Positions 1 to 8,804 of a stretch of DNA of 64,000 nt are shown in pieces (positions within the stretch are counted from its first letter, which is position 1; the number at the start of each line of letters is the position of its first letter). The stretch is from Proteus columbae (lineage in GTDB: Bacteria; Pseudomonadota; Gammaproteobacteria; Enterobacterales; Enterobacteriaceae), in assembly GCF_009914335.1 (NCBI RefSeq), contig NZ_CP043925.1, positions 4,050,478 through 4,114,477 on the forward strand, given 5' to 3'. The position numbers were made by a program, and so were the translations under genes. Under the pieces are notes generated by a model. That model saw only the letters and a program-made list of their open reading frames with translations, was not told where the DNA came from and did not search any database.

Positions 1-555
1 TACTCGGGGTCAGAGATTCTGCGTGAGGGTTGGTTGCAGCGGAGCACTGATATAGCTAGACCTCAACATTTAGAAGCGGCTTATGACCCAGTGCTGGTTG
101 ATACGATTTATTTGTTTCCGCAAGTTGGCAGCCGTGTATTTTGGCGCTGTAATCTGACGGAACGTAGTCGGCAGTTTAAAGGTCTCTCATTTTGGGAGGT
201 TTGGGATATACAAGCACAAGAAAAACACAATAAAGCCAATGCGAAGCAGGATGAGTTAACTAAACGCAGGGAGCTTGAGGCGTTTATTCAGCAAACCATT
301 CAGAAAGCGAATAAGTTAACGCCCAGTACTACTGAGCCCAAATCAACACGCATTAAGCAGATTAAAACTAATAAAAAAGAAGCCGTGACCTCGGAGCGTA
401 AAAAACGTGCGGAGCATTTGAAGCCAAGCTCTTCAGGTGATGAGGCTAAAGTTATTCCTTTCAACGCAGTGGAAGCGGATGATCAAGAAGATTACAGCCT
501 ACCCACATACGTGCCTGAATTATTTCAGGATCCACCAGAAAAGGATGAGTCATGA
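1..555 (+). CDS. tnsB: TnsB transposase, C-terminal 184 residues (5' end cut by window)
   Basis: The reading frame is open from base 1 and ends in TGA at 553-555. TnsB is the DDE recombinase of Tn7: it binds the transposon ends and cuts and joins the 3' strands. The catalytic core lies outside the window. What remains is the C-terminal region: a tryptophan-containing fold, then a Lys/Glu-rich helical stretch (roughly residues 65-140 of the visible part) and an acidic tail ending in KDES. In the TnsB family this tail contacts the AAA+ regulator TnsC. The stop codon overlaps the tnsC start (ATGA), indicating translational coupling. Confidence 0.95.
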
Positions 556-2219
556 GTGCTACCCGGATTCAAGCAGTTTATCGTGATACGGGGGTAGAGG
601 CTTATCGTGATAATCCTTTTATCGAGGCCTTACCACCATTACAAGAGTCAGTGAATAGTGCTGCATCACTGAAATCCTCTTTACAGCTTACTTCCTCTGA
701 CTTGCAAAAGTCCCGTGTTATCAGAGCTCATACCATTTGTCGTATTCCAGATGACTATTTTCAGCCATTAGGTACGCATTTGCTACTAAGTGAGCGTATT
801 TCGGTCATGATTCGAGGTGGCTACGTAGGCAGAAATCCTAAAACAGGAGATTTACAAAAGCATTTACAAAATGGTTATGAGCGTGTTCAAACGGGAGAGT
901 TGGAGACATTTCGCTTTGAGGAGGCACGATCTACGGCACAAAGCTTATTGTTAATTGGTTGTTCTGGTAGTGGGAAGACGACCTCTCTTCATCGTATTCT
1001 AGCCACGTATCCTCAGGTGATTTACCATCGTGAACTCAATGTAGAGCAGGTGGTGTATTTGAAAATAGACTGCTCGCATAATGGTTCGCTAAAAGAAATC
1101 TGCTTGAATTTTTTCAGAGCGTTGGATCGAGCCTTGGGCTCGAACTATGAGCGTCGTTATGGCTTAAAACGTCATGGTATAGAAACCATGTTGGCTTTGA
1201 TGTCGCAAATAGCCAATGCACATGCTTTAGGGTTGTTGGTTATTGATGAAATTCAGCATTTAAGCCGCTCTCGTTCGGGTGGATCTCAAGAGATGCTGAA
1301 CTTTTTTGTGACGATGGTGAATATTATTGGCGTACCAGTGATGTTGATTGGTACCCCTAAAGCACGAGAGATTTTTGAGGCTGATTTGCGGTCTGCACGT
1401 AGAGGGGCAGGGTTTGGAGCTATATTCTGGGATCCTATACAACAAACGCAACGTGGAAAGCCCAATCAAGAGTGGATCGCTTTTACGGATAATCTTTGGC
1501 AATTACAGCTTTTACAACGCAAAGATGCGCTGTTATCGGATGAGGTCCGTGATGTGTGGTATGAGCTAAGCCAAGGAGTGATGGACATTGTAGTAAAACT
1601 TTTTGTACTCGCTCAGCTCCGTGCGCTAGCTTTAGGCAATGAGCGTATTACCGCTGGTTTATTGCGGCAAGTGTATCAAGATGAGTTAAAGCCTGTGCAC
1701 CCCATGCTAGAGGCATTACGCTCGGGTATCCCAGAACGCATTGCTCGTTATTCTGATCTAGTCGTTCCCGAGATTGATAAACGGTTAATCCAACTTCAGC
1801 TAGATATCGCAGCGATACAAGAACAAACACCAGAAGAAAAAGCCCTTCAAGAGTTAGATACCGAAGATCAGCGTCATTTATATCTGATGCTGAAAGAGGA
1901 TTACGATTCAAGCCTGTTAATTCCCACTATTAAAAAAGCGTTTAGCCAGAATCCAACGATGACAAGACAAAAGTTACTGCCTCTTGTTTTGCAGTGGTTG
2001 ATGGAAGGCGAAACGGTAGTGTCAGAACTAGAAAAGCCCTCCAAGAGTAAAAAGGTTTCGGCTATAAAGGTAGTCAAGCCCAGCGACTGGGATAGCTTGC
2101 CTGATACGGATTTACGTTATATCTATTCACAACGCCAACCTGAAAAAACCATGCATGAACGGTTAAAAGGGAAAGGGGTAATAGTGGATATGGCGAGCTT
2201 ATTTAAACAAGCAGGTTAG
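552..2219 (+). CDS. tnsC: TnsC, AAA+ ATPase regulator of Tn7 transposition
   Basis: This is a 555-residue protein, the length known for Tn7 TnsC. It links target selection by TnsD or TnsE to the TnsAB transposase, and its ATP state sets target immunity. Walker A (GCSGSGKT) lies near residues 136-143, and Walker B ([10 protein letters not shown]) near residues 225-235, followed by a sensor-like GTPKAR segment. The ATG overlaps the tnsB stop by 4 bases, and tnsD follows after 2 bases, so tnsBCD form one translation-coupled unit. No truncation is visible. Confidence 0.97.
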
Positions 2220-2221
2220 CC

Positions 2222-3748
2222 ATGAGAAACTTTCCTGTTCCGTACTCGAATGAGCTGATTTATAGCACTATTGCACGGGCAGGCGTTTATCAAGGGATTG
2301 TTAGTCCTAAGCAGCTGTTGGATGAGGTGTATGGCAACCGCAAGGTGGTCGCTACCTTAGGTCTGCCCTCGCATTTAGGTGTGATAGCAAGACATCTACA
2401 TCAAACAGGACGTTACGCTGTTCAGCAGCTTATTTATGAGCATACCTTATTCCCTTTATATGCTCCGTTTGTAGGCAAGGAGCGCCGAGACGAAGCTATT
2501 CGGTTAATGGAGTACCAAGCGCAAGGTGCGGTGCATTTAATGCTAGGAGTCGCTGCTTCTAGAGTTAAGAGCGATAACCGCTTTAGATACTGCCCTGATT
2601 GCGTTGCTCTTCAGCTAAATAGGTATGGGGAAGCCTTTTGGCAACGAGATTGGTATTTGCCCGCTTTGCCATATTGTCCAAAACACGGTGCTTTAGTCTT
2701 CTTTGATAGAGCTGTAGATGATCACCGACATCAATTTTGGGCTTTGGGTCATACTGAGCTGCTTTCAGACTACCCCAAAGACTCCCTATCTCAATTAACA
2801 GCACTAGCTGCTTATATAGCCCCTCTGTTAGATGCTCCACGAGCGCAAGAGCTTTCCCCAAGCCTTGAGCAGTGGACGCTGTTTTATCAGCGCTTAGCGC
2901 AGGATCTAGGGCTAACCAAAAGCAAGCACATTCGTCATGACTTGGTGGCGGAGAGAGTGAGGCAGACTTTTAGTGATGAGGCACTAGAGAAACTGGATTT
3001 AAAGTTGGCAGAGAACAAGGACACGTGTTGGCTGAAAAGTATATTCCGTAAGCATAGAAAAGCCTTTAGTTATTTACAGCATAGTATTGTGTGGCAAGCC
3101 TTATTGCCAAAACTAACGGTTATAGAAGCGCTACAGCAGGCAAGTGCTCTTACTGAGCACTCTATAACGACAAGACCTGTTAGCCAGTCTGTGCAACCTA
3201 ACTCTGAAGATTTATCTGTTAAGCATAAAGACTGGCAGCAACTAGTGCATAAATACCAAGGAATTAAGGCGGCAAGACAGTCTTTAGAGGGTGGGGTGCT
3301 ATACGCTTGGCTTTACCGACATGACAGGGATTGGCTAGTTCACTGGAATCAACAGCATCAACAAGAGCGTCTGGCACCCGCCCCTAGAGTTGATTGGAAC
3401 CAAAGAGATCGAATTGCTGTACGACAACTATTAAGAATCATAAAGCGTCTAGATAGTAGCCTTGATCACCCAAGAGCGACATCGAGCTGGCTGTTAAAGC
3501 AAACTCCTAACGGAACCTCTCTTGCAAAAAATCTACAGAAACTGCCTTTGGTAGCGCTTTGCTTAAAGCGTTACTCAGAGAGTGTGGAAGATTATCAAAT
3601 TAGACGGATTAGCCAAGCTTTTATTAAGCTTAAACAGGAAGATGTTGAGCTTAGGCGCTGGCGATTATTAAGAAGTGCAACGTTATCTAAAGAGCGGATA
3701 ACTGAGGAAGCACAAAGATTCTTGGAAATGGTTTATGGGGAAGAGTGA
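2222..3748 (+). CDS. tnsD: TnsD (TniQ family), attTn7 target selector
   Basis: This 508-residue protein recognises the 3' end of glmS and recruits TnsC to attTn7. The TniQ-type N-terminal part includes a CCCH zinc site: CPDC at residues 124-127, then C152 and H155 in YCPKHG. The remainder is a helical DNA-binding region. The length equals that of canonical TnsD. It is separated by two bases from tnsC and abuts the GTG start of tnsE. An intact tnsD agrees with the element sitting at its attachment site. Confidence 0.96.
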   Translation: MRNFPVPYSNELIYSTIARAGVYQGIVSPKQLLDEVYGNRKVVATLGLPSHLGVIARHLHQTGRYAVQQLIYEHTLFPLYAPFVGKERRDEAIRLMEYQAQGAVHLMLGVAASRVKSDNRFRYCPDCVALQLNRYGEAFWQRDWYLPALPYCPKHGALVFFDRAVDDHRHQFWALGHTELLSDYPKDSLSQLTALAAYIAPLLDAPRAQELSPSLEQWTLFYQRLAQDLGLTKSKHIRHDLVAERVRQTFSDEALEKLDLKLAENKDTCWLKSIFRKHRKAFSYLQHSIVWQALLPKLTVIEALQQASALTEHSITTRPVSQSVQPNSEDLSVKHKDWQQLVHKYQGIKAARQSLEGGVLYAWLYRHDRDWLVHWNQQHQQERLAPAPRVDWNQRDRIAVRQLLRIIKRLDSSLDHPRATSSWLLKQTPNGTSLAKNLQKLPLVALCLKRYSESVEDYQIRRISQAFIKLKQEDVELRRWRLLRSATLSKERITEEAQRFLEMVYGEE

Positions 3749-5365
3749 GTGGTTAGGCTAGCTACATTTAATGACAATGTGCAGGTTGTACATATTGGTC
3801 ATTTATTCCGTAACTCGGGTCATAAGGAGTGGCGTATTTTTGTTTGGTTTAATCCAATGCAAGAACGGAAATGGACTCGATTTACTCATTTGCCTTTATT
3901 AAGTCGAGCTAAGGTGGTTAACAGTACAACAAAGCAAATAAATAAGGCGGATCGTGTGATTGAGTTTGAAGCATCGGATCTTCAACGAGCCAAAATAATC
4001 GATTTTCCTAATCTCTCGTCCTTTGCTTCCGTACGCAACAAGGATGGAGCGCAGAGTTCATTTATTTACGAAGCTGAAACACCATATAGCAAGACTCGTT
4101 ATCACATCCCACAGTTAGAGCTAGCTCGGTCATTATTTTTAATTAACTCCTATTTCTGTCGAAGCTGTTTGAGCAGTACCGCTTTACAGCAAGAGTTCGA
4201 CGTTCAGTATGAGGTTGAGCGAGATCATTTAGAGATAAGGATCTTACCCAGTTCATCGTTTCCTAAAGGGGCGTTAGAGCAGTCGGCCGTAGTGCAGCTT
4301 TTGGTTTGGTTGTTTTCGGATCAAGATGTTATGGATTCGTATGAAAGTATTTTTAGGCACTATCAACAAAATAGAGAAATTAAGAACGGCGTTGAAAGCT
4401 GGTGCTTTAGCTTTGACCCTCCGCCCATGCAGGGTTGGAAATTACATGTAAAAGGACGTTCTTCTAACGAGGATAAGGATTATTTAGTTGAGGAAATAGT
4501 AGGTTTAGAAATCAACGCTATGCTTCCTAGCACAACAGCTATTAGCCATGCCTCTTTTCAGGAAAAGGAGGCAGGTGATGGTAGTACGCAGCACATAGCG
4601 GTTTCAACAGAGTCAGTTGTTGATGATGAGCATCTACAGTTGGACGATGAGGAAACAGCCAATATAGACACAGACACACGAGTCATAGAGGCTGAGCCGA
4701 CATGGATAAGTTTTAGTAGACCTAGTCGAATTGAAAAATCTCGCAGGGCAAGAAAAAGTAGCCAAACTATTTTAGAAAAAGAAGAAGCAACAACAAGTGA
4801 AAATAGTAATTTGGTTAGTACTGATGAGCCACACTTAGGTGGTGTCCTAGCAGCGGCAGATGTGGGTGGGAAGCAGGATGCAACCAATTACAACTCTATT
4901 TTTGCTAATCGATTTGCTGCTTTTGATGAGCTACTTTCAATTCTAAAAACTAAATTTGCATGTCGGGTGCTTTTTGAAGAAACCTTGGTTTTGCCAAAAG
5001 TTGGGCGTAGCCGATTACATCTGTGTAAAGATGGCTCACCAAGAGTGATTAAAGCCGTTGGGGTGCAACGTAATGGCAGTGAATTTGTATTGCTAGAGGT
5101 GGATGCATCGGATGGGGTGAAAATGCTTTCTACCAAAGTGTTGAGTGGCGTTGATAGCGAAACATGGCGGAATGATTTTGAAAAGATACGGCGTGGAGTG
5201 GTGAAGAGCTCATTGAATTGGCCAAATAGTTTGTTTGATCAATTATATGGACAAGACGGGCATAGAGGGGTGAATCATCCAAAGGGGTTGGGGGAGCTGC
5301 AAGTATCGAGAGAGGATATGGAAGGGTGGGCTGAGAGAGTGGTTAGAGAGCAATTTACGCATTAA
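3749..5365 (+). CDS. tnsE: TnsE, target selector for conjugating or replicating DNA
   Basis: This 538-residue protein starts with GTG directly after the tnsD TGA. TnsE directs Tn7 to mobile plasmids and lagging-strand DNA by contacting the sliding clamp and 3' recessed ends. The C-terminal part (after about residue 375) is the compact DNA-binding region of the family. Residues about 265-375 are acidic, low-complexity linker. The length matches canonical TnsE. A remnant of an IS256-family element begins 14 bases after the stop codon. Confidence 0.96.
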   Translation: MVRLATFNDNVQVVHIGHLFRNSGHKEWRIFVWFNPMQERKWTRFTHLPLLSRAKVVNSTTKQINKADRVIEFEASDLQRAKIIDFPNLSSFASVRNKDGAQSSFIYEAETPYSKTRYHIPQLELARSLFLINSYFCRSCLSSTALQQEFDVQYEVERDHLEIRILPSSSFPKGALEQSAVVQLLVWLFSDQDVMDSYESIFRHYQQNREIKNGVESWCFSFDPPPMQGWKLHVKGRSSNEDKDYLVEEIVGLEINAMLPSTTAISHASFQEKEAGDGSTQHIAVSTESVVDDEHLQLDDEETANIDTDTRVIEAEPTWISFSRPSRIEKSRRARKSSQTILEKEEATTSENSNLVSTDEPHLGGVLAAADVGGKQDATNYNSIFANRFAAFDELLSILKTKFACRVLFEETLVLPKVGRSRLHLCKDGSPRVIKAVGVQRNGSEFVLLEVDASDGVKMLSTKVLSGVDSETWRNDFEKIRRGVVKSSLNWPNSLFDQLYGQDGHRGVNHPKGLGELQVSREDMEGWAERVVREQFTH

Positions 5366-5379
5366 AGGAATGACTGAAA

Positions 5380-5577
5380 GAGCCTGTAAACCCTTTTGTG
5401 TAAGTGCTTTTGCCGGTCAGTTAAAGGTGGCCATTTAAACGGTCACCAAATTCGATCATAAAACGGTTCATGGCCGGCTTCCAGTTGCGGATCGGCATCG
5501 TCCATTTCTTGGTCGCCGCCTGGATAGCCAGGTACACCACCTTCATCGCTGATTCGTCCGTAGGGAACACCTTGAGT
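5380..5577 (-). pseudogene. 3' remnant of an IS256-family (mutator-type) insertion sequence
   Basis: On the minus strand, about 50 codons ending at 5421 encode FPTDESAMKVVYLAIQAA, then a TKKW segment and a terminal stretch ending NGHL followed by TAA. This is the conserved C-terminal end of mutator/IS256-family transposases. Bases 5380-5400 look like the terminal inverted repeat of such an element. The reading frame upstream breaks off at about 5577, and no other part of the transposase or second terminal repeat is present, so this is a decayed end, not a mobile copy. Confidence 0.75.
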
Positions 5578-5595
5578 TCATATTAATGGAATTTT

Positions 5596-5973
5596 CTACA
5601 AATAGCCTCCGTGGTTTTGAGGGGGGATTACAGACGATCCATAGTAGTAATCCAATGAGTTCTTGAGCGCGGCGACATGTTTGGACGCCTTGGCAAAAAT
5701 TAGAGCCTGCTTGAAGTGCAGGCGAGCACGTGCTTGGACGATTGATCCATTCGCGGTCAAAAACTCAATCTTGGATGACAGCGTGTCAGGAAATCCAATA
5801 TCGAAGTCCCGCCCCGTGTCAAAGTAGGGCATTTCATGATCAAAGGACGAAGCTTCCCAGGCCACTTCCCTAATATTCCAGCCGCTAGAAACAAGATTTC
5901 GTACGACTTCATCAACTTTTTTGCTTTCCAACTTGTCACAAAGTGCATAGGCAAGAGCTTTGGCGGCAGACAC
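5596..5973 (-). CDS. ybgA: Conserved Tn7 protein of unknown function (YbgA)
   Basis: This 125-residue protein starts with GTG, preceded by an AAGAGG ribosome-binding site about 6 bases upstream, and no better ATG exists in frame. It is soluble, with no signal peptide or membrane segment. It is the last gene of the block downstream of the integron array in Tn7 (orfX, ybfA, ybfB, ybgA). No attC is evident next to it, so it may not be a genuine cassette. Base composition is higher in GC than the host chromosome, which fits foreign origin. No function can be assigned. Confidence 0.7.
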   Translation of the reverse strand: MSAAKALAYALCDKLESKKVDEVVRNLVSSGWNIREVAWEASSFDHEMPYFDTGRDFDIGFPDTLSSKIEFLTANGSIVQARARLHFKQALIFAKASKHVAALKNSLDYYYGSSVIPPQNHGGYL

Positions 5974-6026
5974 GTGCGTTTCCTCTTAAACATAGGTCGA
6001 ACGGATACCCGAGGCAAAGCGGAGCA

Positions 6027-6350
6027 TTAGTCCCAAAGCATCTCCGGTAGATCCGGAGGCTCCATACTGAAGGCATGGCATCTTGGGCATTGATATTTGA
6101 AACTTCTCTCTAGATAGCAGGGATTTCTTGGCCTTGCCTCATGCTGATAGCTTGTAAATATCACACGATCCTTAGCCCCACAAAGTGAGCATACTCCGTA
6201 GCTTTCATTTATAGAAATCGTCGTTAGATTGTCGCAGCATGTGCACGTTCCGACTATTTGCTCAGGAAGCATCGCCATACCTTGGCCTAGGTAAAGAAGA
6301 TCAGACTCGTAGCCACATCGGTGGCAACTGAGCTTGTACGCAATGCCCAT
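6027..6350 (-). CDS. ybfB: Small cysteine-rich zinc-ribbon protein of Tn7 (YbfB)
   Basis: The 107-residue protein contains four CxxC motifs (CHRC, CTCC, CSLC and CPRC), spaced as for two zinc ribbons. Residues between them are short and polar, and there is no signal peptide. Its start lies 32 bases downstream of the ybfA stop on the minus strand, as part of the orfX-ybfA-ybfB-ybgA block. A nucleic-acid or protein-binding role is possible from the zinc ribbons, but no function is established from the sequence. Confidence 0.7.
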   Translation of the reverse strand: MGIAYKLSCHRCGYESDLLYLGQGMAMLPEQIVGTCTCCDNLTTISINESYGVCSLCGAKDRVIFTSYQHEARPRNPCYLERSFKYQCPRCHAFSMEPPDLPEMLWD

Positions 6351-6382
6351 CTGGTTGTCTCACCTGAATCGTAACGTCAGAG

Positions 6383-6754
6383 CTATTCATCCATCCATTC
6401 GGCATCAATGTATGCCACTAAGCCGACCAGCTGACCGTTTGGACTGAAGTATGTTGCCTGCACCCCACTTGACATCTCATCAATACCACCGCACTGCGCT
6501 AGGCGCCGGTCCCACTTGCCCACAGAAGCGTCAGGATCGGCTGAGTTCCCCAAGACCCTTGTGAGCCATGCCTCCTTTAACTCAACCTCTCGAATGATTG
6601 CGTCGGCCAGCTCCTCCGCGTTATCTAGTTCGACATAGTCTGGAATTCGGACGTACGTTCTGAACACAGCTGGATACTTACTTGGGCGATTGTCATACAT
6701 GACATCAACAATGTACCCGTTTGTGTAACCGTCTCTTGGAGGTTCGTATGACAC
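6383..6754 (-). CDS. ybfA: Conserved Tn7 protein of unknown function (YbfA)
   Basis: This 123-residue acidic protein starts MSYEPPRDG and ends in YIDAEWMDE. No signal peptide, membrane segment or recognised motif is visible. It is the first gene after the attI2-like segment that follows orfX and is conserved in Tn7 between the cassette array and tnsE. Function unknown; the gene name is taken from the known Tn7 gene order and not from any functional evidence. Confidence 0.7.
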   Translation of the reverse strand: MSYEPPRDGYTNGYIVDVMYDNRPSKYPAVFRTYVRIPDYVELDNAEELADAIIREVELKEAWLTRVLGNSADPDASVGKWDRRLAQCGGIDEMSSGVQATYFSPNGQLVGLVAYIDAEWMDE

Positions 6755-6792
6755 TAGTGGTTCCCCTCAGCTTGCGACTAGATGTTGAGGCC

Positions 6793-6816
6793 TAACATTT
6801 TATTAGAGAGCAGGCT
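6793..6816 (-). other. attI2-like segment at the 3' end of orfX
   Basis: Bases 6793-6816 match bases 8491-8514 of attI2 at 21 of 24 positions, including an uninterrupted run of 14 (TAACATTTTATTAG). On the minus strand the segment contains a GTTAGGC core followed by ybfA sequence, and it overlaps the orfX stop codon. It therefore looks like a second, partial attI2-type recombination site marking the far end of the orfX unit. Confidence 0.6.
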
Positions 6817-7312
6817 AGTTGCTTAGATACATGATCTTCAGGCCGTTATCTGTCAGGGCAAGCGAAAATTGGCCATTTATGACGACCAATGCCCCGCAGA
6901 AGCTCCCATCTTTGCCGCCATAGACGCCGCGCCCCCCTTTTGGGGTGTAGAACATCCTTTTGCCAGATGTGGAAAAGAAGTTCGTTGTCCCATTGTTGGC
7001 AATGACGTAGTAGCCGGCGAAAGTGCGAGACCCATTTGCGCTATATATAAGCCTACGATTTCCGTTGCGACTATTGTCGTAATTGGATGAACTATTATCG
7101 TAGTTGCTCTCAGAGTTGTCGTAATTTGATGGACTATTGTCGTAATTGCTTATGGAGTTGTCGTAGTTGCTTGGAGAAATGTCGTAGTTGGATGGGGAGT
7201 AGTCATAGGGAAGACGAGCTTCATCCACTAAAACAATTGGCAGGTCAGCAAGTGCCTGCCCCGATGCCATCGCAAGTACGAGGCTTAGAACCACCTTCAA
7301 CAGATCGCGCAT
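6815..7312 (-). CDS. orfX: secreted protein with seven 7-residue tandem repeats
   Basis: The 165-residue product starts MRDLLKVVLSLVLAMASGQALA, a Sec signal peptide cleaved after ALA. Residues about 35-84 are seven tandem heptads of consensus SNYDNSP, followed by a Tyr/Gly-rich domain with short beta-like motifs. In the DNA the repeats are imperfect 21-bp units (about 7060-7205). The gene is the terminal orfX unit of the Tn7 class 2 integron array. It directly follows sat2 here because aadA1 is missing. Export and repeats suggest a surface or periplasmic role, but no function is known. Confidence 0.75.
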   Translation of the reverse strand: MRDLLKVVLSLVLAMASGQALADLPIVLVDEARLPYDYSPSNYDISPSNYDNSISNYDNSPSNYDNSESNYDNSSSNYDNSRNGNRRLIYSANGSRTFAGYYVIANNGTTNFFSTSGKRMFYTPKGGRGVYGGKDGSFCGALVVINGQFSLALTDNGLKIMYLSN

Positions 7313-7326
7313 AGTCTTCCCCAGCT

Positions 7327-7386
7327 CTCTAACTCCTGAATTAAGCCGCGCCGCGAAGCGGTGTCGGCTTGAATGAATTGTTAGGC
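7327..7386 (-). other. attC site (59-base element) between sat2 and orfX
   Basis: A 60-bp imperfect palindrome lies between the core GTTAGGC (complement of 7380-7386) and GTTAGAG (complement of 7327-7333). Internally it has the GCCGACACCGCTTCGCGGCG-type stem typical of integron cassettes. The sat2 stop codon overlaps the first core. The right core is joined directly to the orfX leader, as expected after excision of the aadA1 cassette. Confidence 0.85.
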
Positions 7387-7905
7387 GTCATCCTGTGCTC
7401 CCGAGAACCAGTACCAGTACATCGCTGTTTCGTTCGAGACTTGAGGTCTAGTTTTATACGTGAACAGGTCAATGCCGCCGAGAGTAAAGCCACATTTTGC
7501 GTACAAATTGCAGGCAGGTACATTGTTCGTTTGTGTCTCTAATCGTATGCCAAGGAGCTGTCTGCTTAGTGCCCACTTTTTCGCAAATTCGATGAGACTG
7601 TGCGCGACTCCTTTGCCTCGGTGCGTGTGCGACACAACAATGTGTTCGATAGAGGCTAGATCGTTCCATGTTGAGTTGAGTTCAATCTTCCCGACAAGCT
7701 CTTGGTCGATGAATGCGCCATAGCAAGCAGAGTCTTCATCAGAGTCATCATCCGAGATGTAATCCTTCCGGTAGGGGCTCACACTTCTGGTAGATAGTTC
7801 AAAGCCTTGGTCGGATAGGTGCACATCGAACACTTCACGAACAATGAAATGGTTCTCAGCATCCAATGTTTCCGCCACCTGCTCAGGGATCACCGAAATC
7901 TTCAT
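7381..7905 (-). CDS. sat2: Streptothricin N-acetyltransferase Sat2
   Basis: This 174-residue GNAT-family enzyme acetylates the beta-lysine amino group of streptothricins (nourseothricin) using acetyl-CoA. The acetyl-CoA binding motif, HTHRGKGVAHSLIEFAKKWA, lies near residues 93-112, followed by the NNVPACNLYAKCGF segment typical of the fold. The start at MKISVIPEQ gives the family length; an in-frame upstream ATG would extend into the dfrA1 attC. It is the second cassette of the class 2 array, transcribed from the attI2-side promoter, and is flanked by attC sites. Confidence 0.95.
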   Translation of the reverse strand: MKISVIPEQVAETLDAENHFIVREVFDVHLSDQGFELSTRSVSPYRKDYISDDDSDEDSACYGAFIDQELVGKIELNSTWNDLASIEHIVVSHTHRGKGVAHSLIEFAKKWALSRQLLGIRLETQTNNVPACNLYAKCGFTLGGIDLFTYKTRPQVSNETAMYWYWFSGAQDDA

Positions 7906-7910
7906 ATGAC

Positions 7911-8006
7911 GCCTAACGCCTGGCACAGCGGATCGCAAACCTGGCGCGGCTTTTGGTACAAAAGGCGTGACAGGTTTGCGAATCCGTTGCTGCCACTTGT
8001 TAACCC
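7911..8006 (-). other. attC site of the dfrA1 cassette
   Basis: A 96-bp imperfect inverted repeat separates sat2 from dfrA1. GCAAACCTGTCACGCC and GGCGCGGCAGGTTTGC-like arms pair around a short TTTTGTACCAAAA centre. One end carries the GTTAGGC core (complement of 7911-7917), and the other overlaps the dfrA1 stop at 8000-8002. Length and layout match the long attC known for dfrA1. Confidence 0.88.
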
Positions 8007-8473
8007 TTTTGCCAGATTTGGTAACTATAATTTATGTTAGAGGCGAAGTCTTGGGTAAAAACTGGCCTAAAATTGCTGGGGATTTCAGGAAAGTAAACAT
8101 CACCTTCCGGCTCGATGTCTATTGTAGATATATGTAGTGTATCTACTTGATCGATCAGGCTTTTGTATATCTCCCCACCACCTGAAACAATGACATGATC
8201 CGTTATTTTCTTTAGGTTGGTTAAAGCATCTTTAATTGATGGAAAGATCAATACGTTCTCATTGTCAGATGTAAAACTTGAACGTGTTACGACCGCATAC
8301 TTTCGGTTGGGTAATGCTCCCATTGATTCAAAAGTCTTGCGTCCAACCAACAGCCATTGGTTATAGGTAATAGCTTTAAACAGGAGCTGTTCACCTTTGG
8401 CACTCCATGGAATATCAGGGCCATTCCCGATAACTCCATTCTTCGATATAGCTACCATTAGTGATAGTTTCAC
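8000..8473 (-). CDS. dfrA1: Trimethoprim-resistant dihydrofolate reductase DfrA1
   Basis: This 157-residue enzyme reduces dihydrofolate to tetrahydrofolate with NADPH and is insensitive to trimethoprim. Visible family motifs are [20 protein letters not shown] at residues 9-28 (substrate pocket, Trp-containing loop), [12 protein letters not shown] and [14 protein letters not shown] (cofactor site). It starts with GTG, preceded by GAGGAAGAA in the attI2-proximal leader. As first cassette of the class 2 array it is closest to the Pc promoter, so it should be the most strongly expressed cassette. Confidence 0.97.
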
Positions 8474-8804
8474 AATTCTTCCTCAGAGGTTAACATTTTA
8501 TTAGTAAGCATGCTCGTTTTGTCACCCGCTGATGCTTACCGTTAATTAATATAATCACTTGTATTAAATAGACTTTCTTTAAAAATACAAGACACTCTGT
8601 TATTACAAATCGTGCATGCCGTCTATCCTGCTTGCACGATGCACATTATCTCACCCAAAGAACTCATAACATTTTAATTTATTTAGCATTAAATTAAAAC
8701 TCTACCGGTAAACAAGCATCTCTAGGCGTAAAAAACAGGCACTTTTTTAAATCCCAGCTAGAATAGGCTGTATAGGCAGACAGTTGCAAGACAAGGAGCG
8801 TTTT
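8474..8804. promoter_or_regulatory. attI2 recombination site and divergent promoter region
   Basis: This 331-bp gene-free stretch separates dfrA1 from intI2. The integration core is at 8488-8494 (GTTAACC on the minus strand). Immediately beyond it is the attI2 body, with repeated GTAAGCAT and TGCTTAC elements near 8505-8540. Class 2 integrons drive cassettes from Pc promoters in this area and intI2 from the opposite strand. An AAGGAG ribosome-binding site precedes intI2 near 8792. Individual promoter hexamers were not assigned. Confidence 0.85.

Noticed and set aside
5380..5577. Active insertion sequence
   Set aside because: Only the transposase C-terminus and one terminal repeat remain.
7060..7205. 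Short repeated units resembling a CRISPR array
   Set aside because: The repeats are contiguous 21-bp units within the orfX reading frame, without spacers, palindromic repeats or cas genes.
7381..7938. Longer start for sat2 at 7938
   Set aside because: The extra residues read into the dfrA1 attC, and the MKISVIPEQ start gives the family length.
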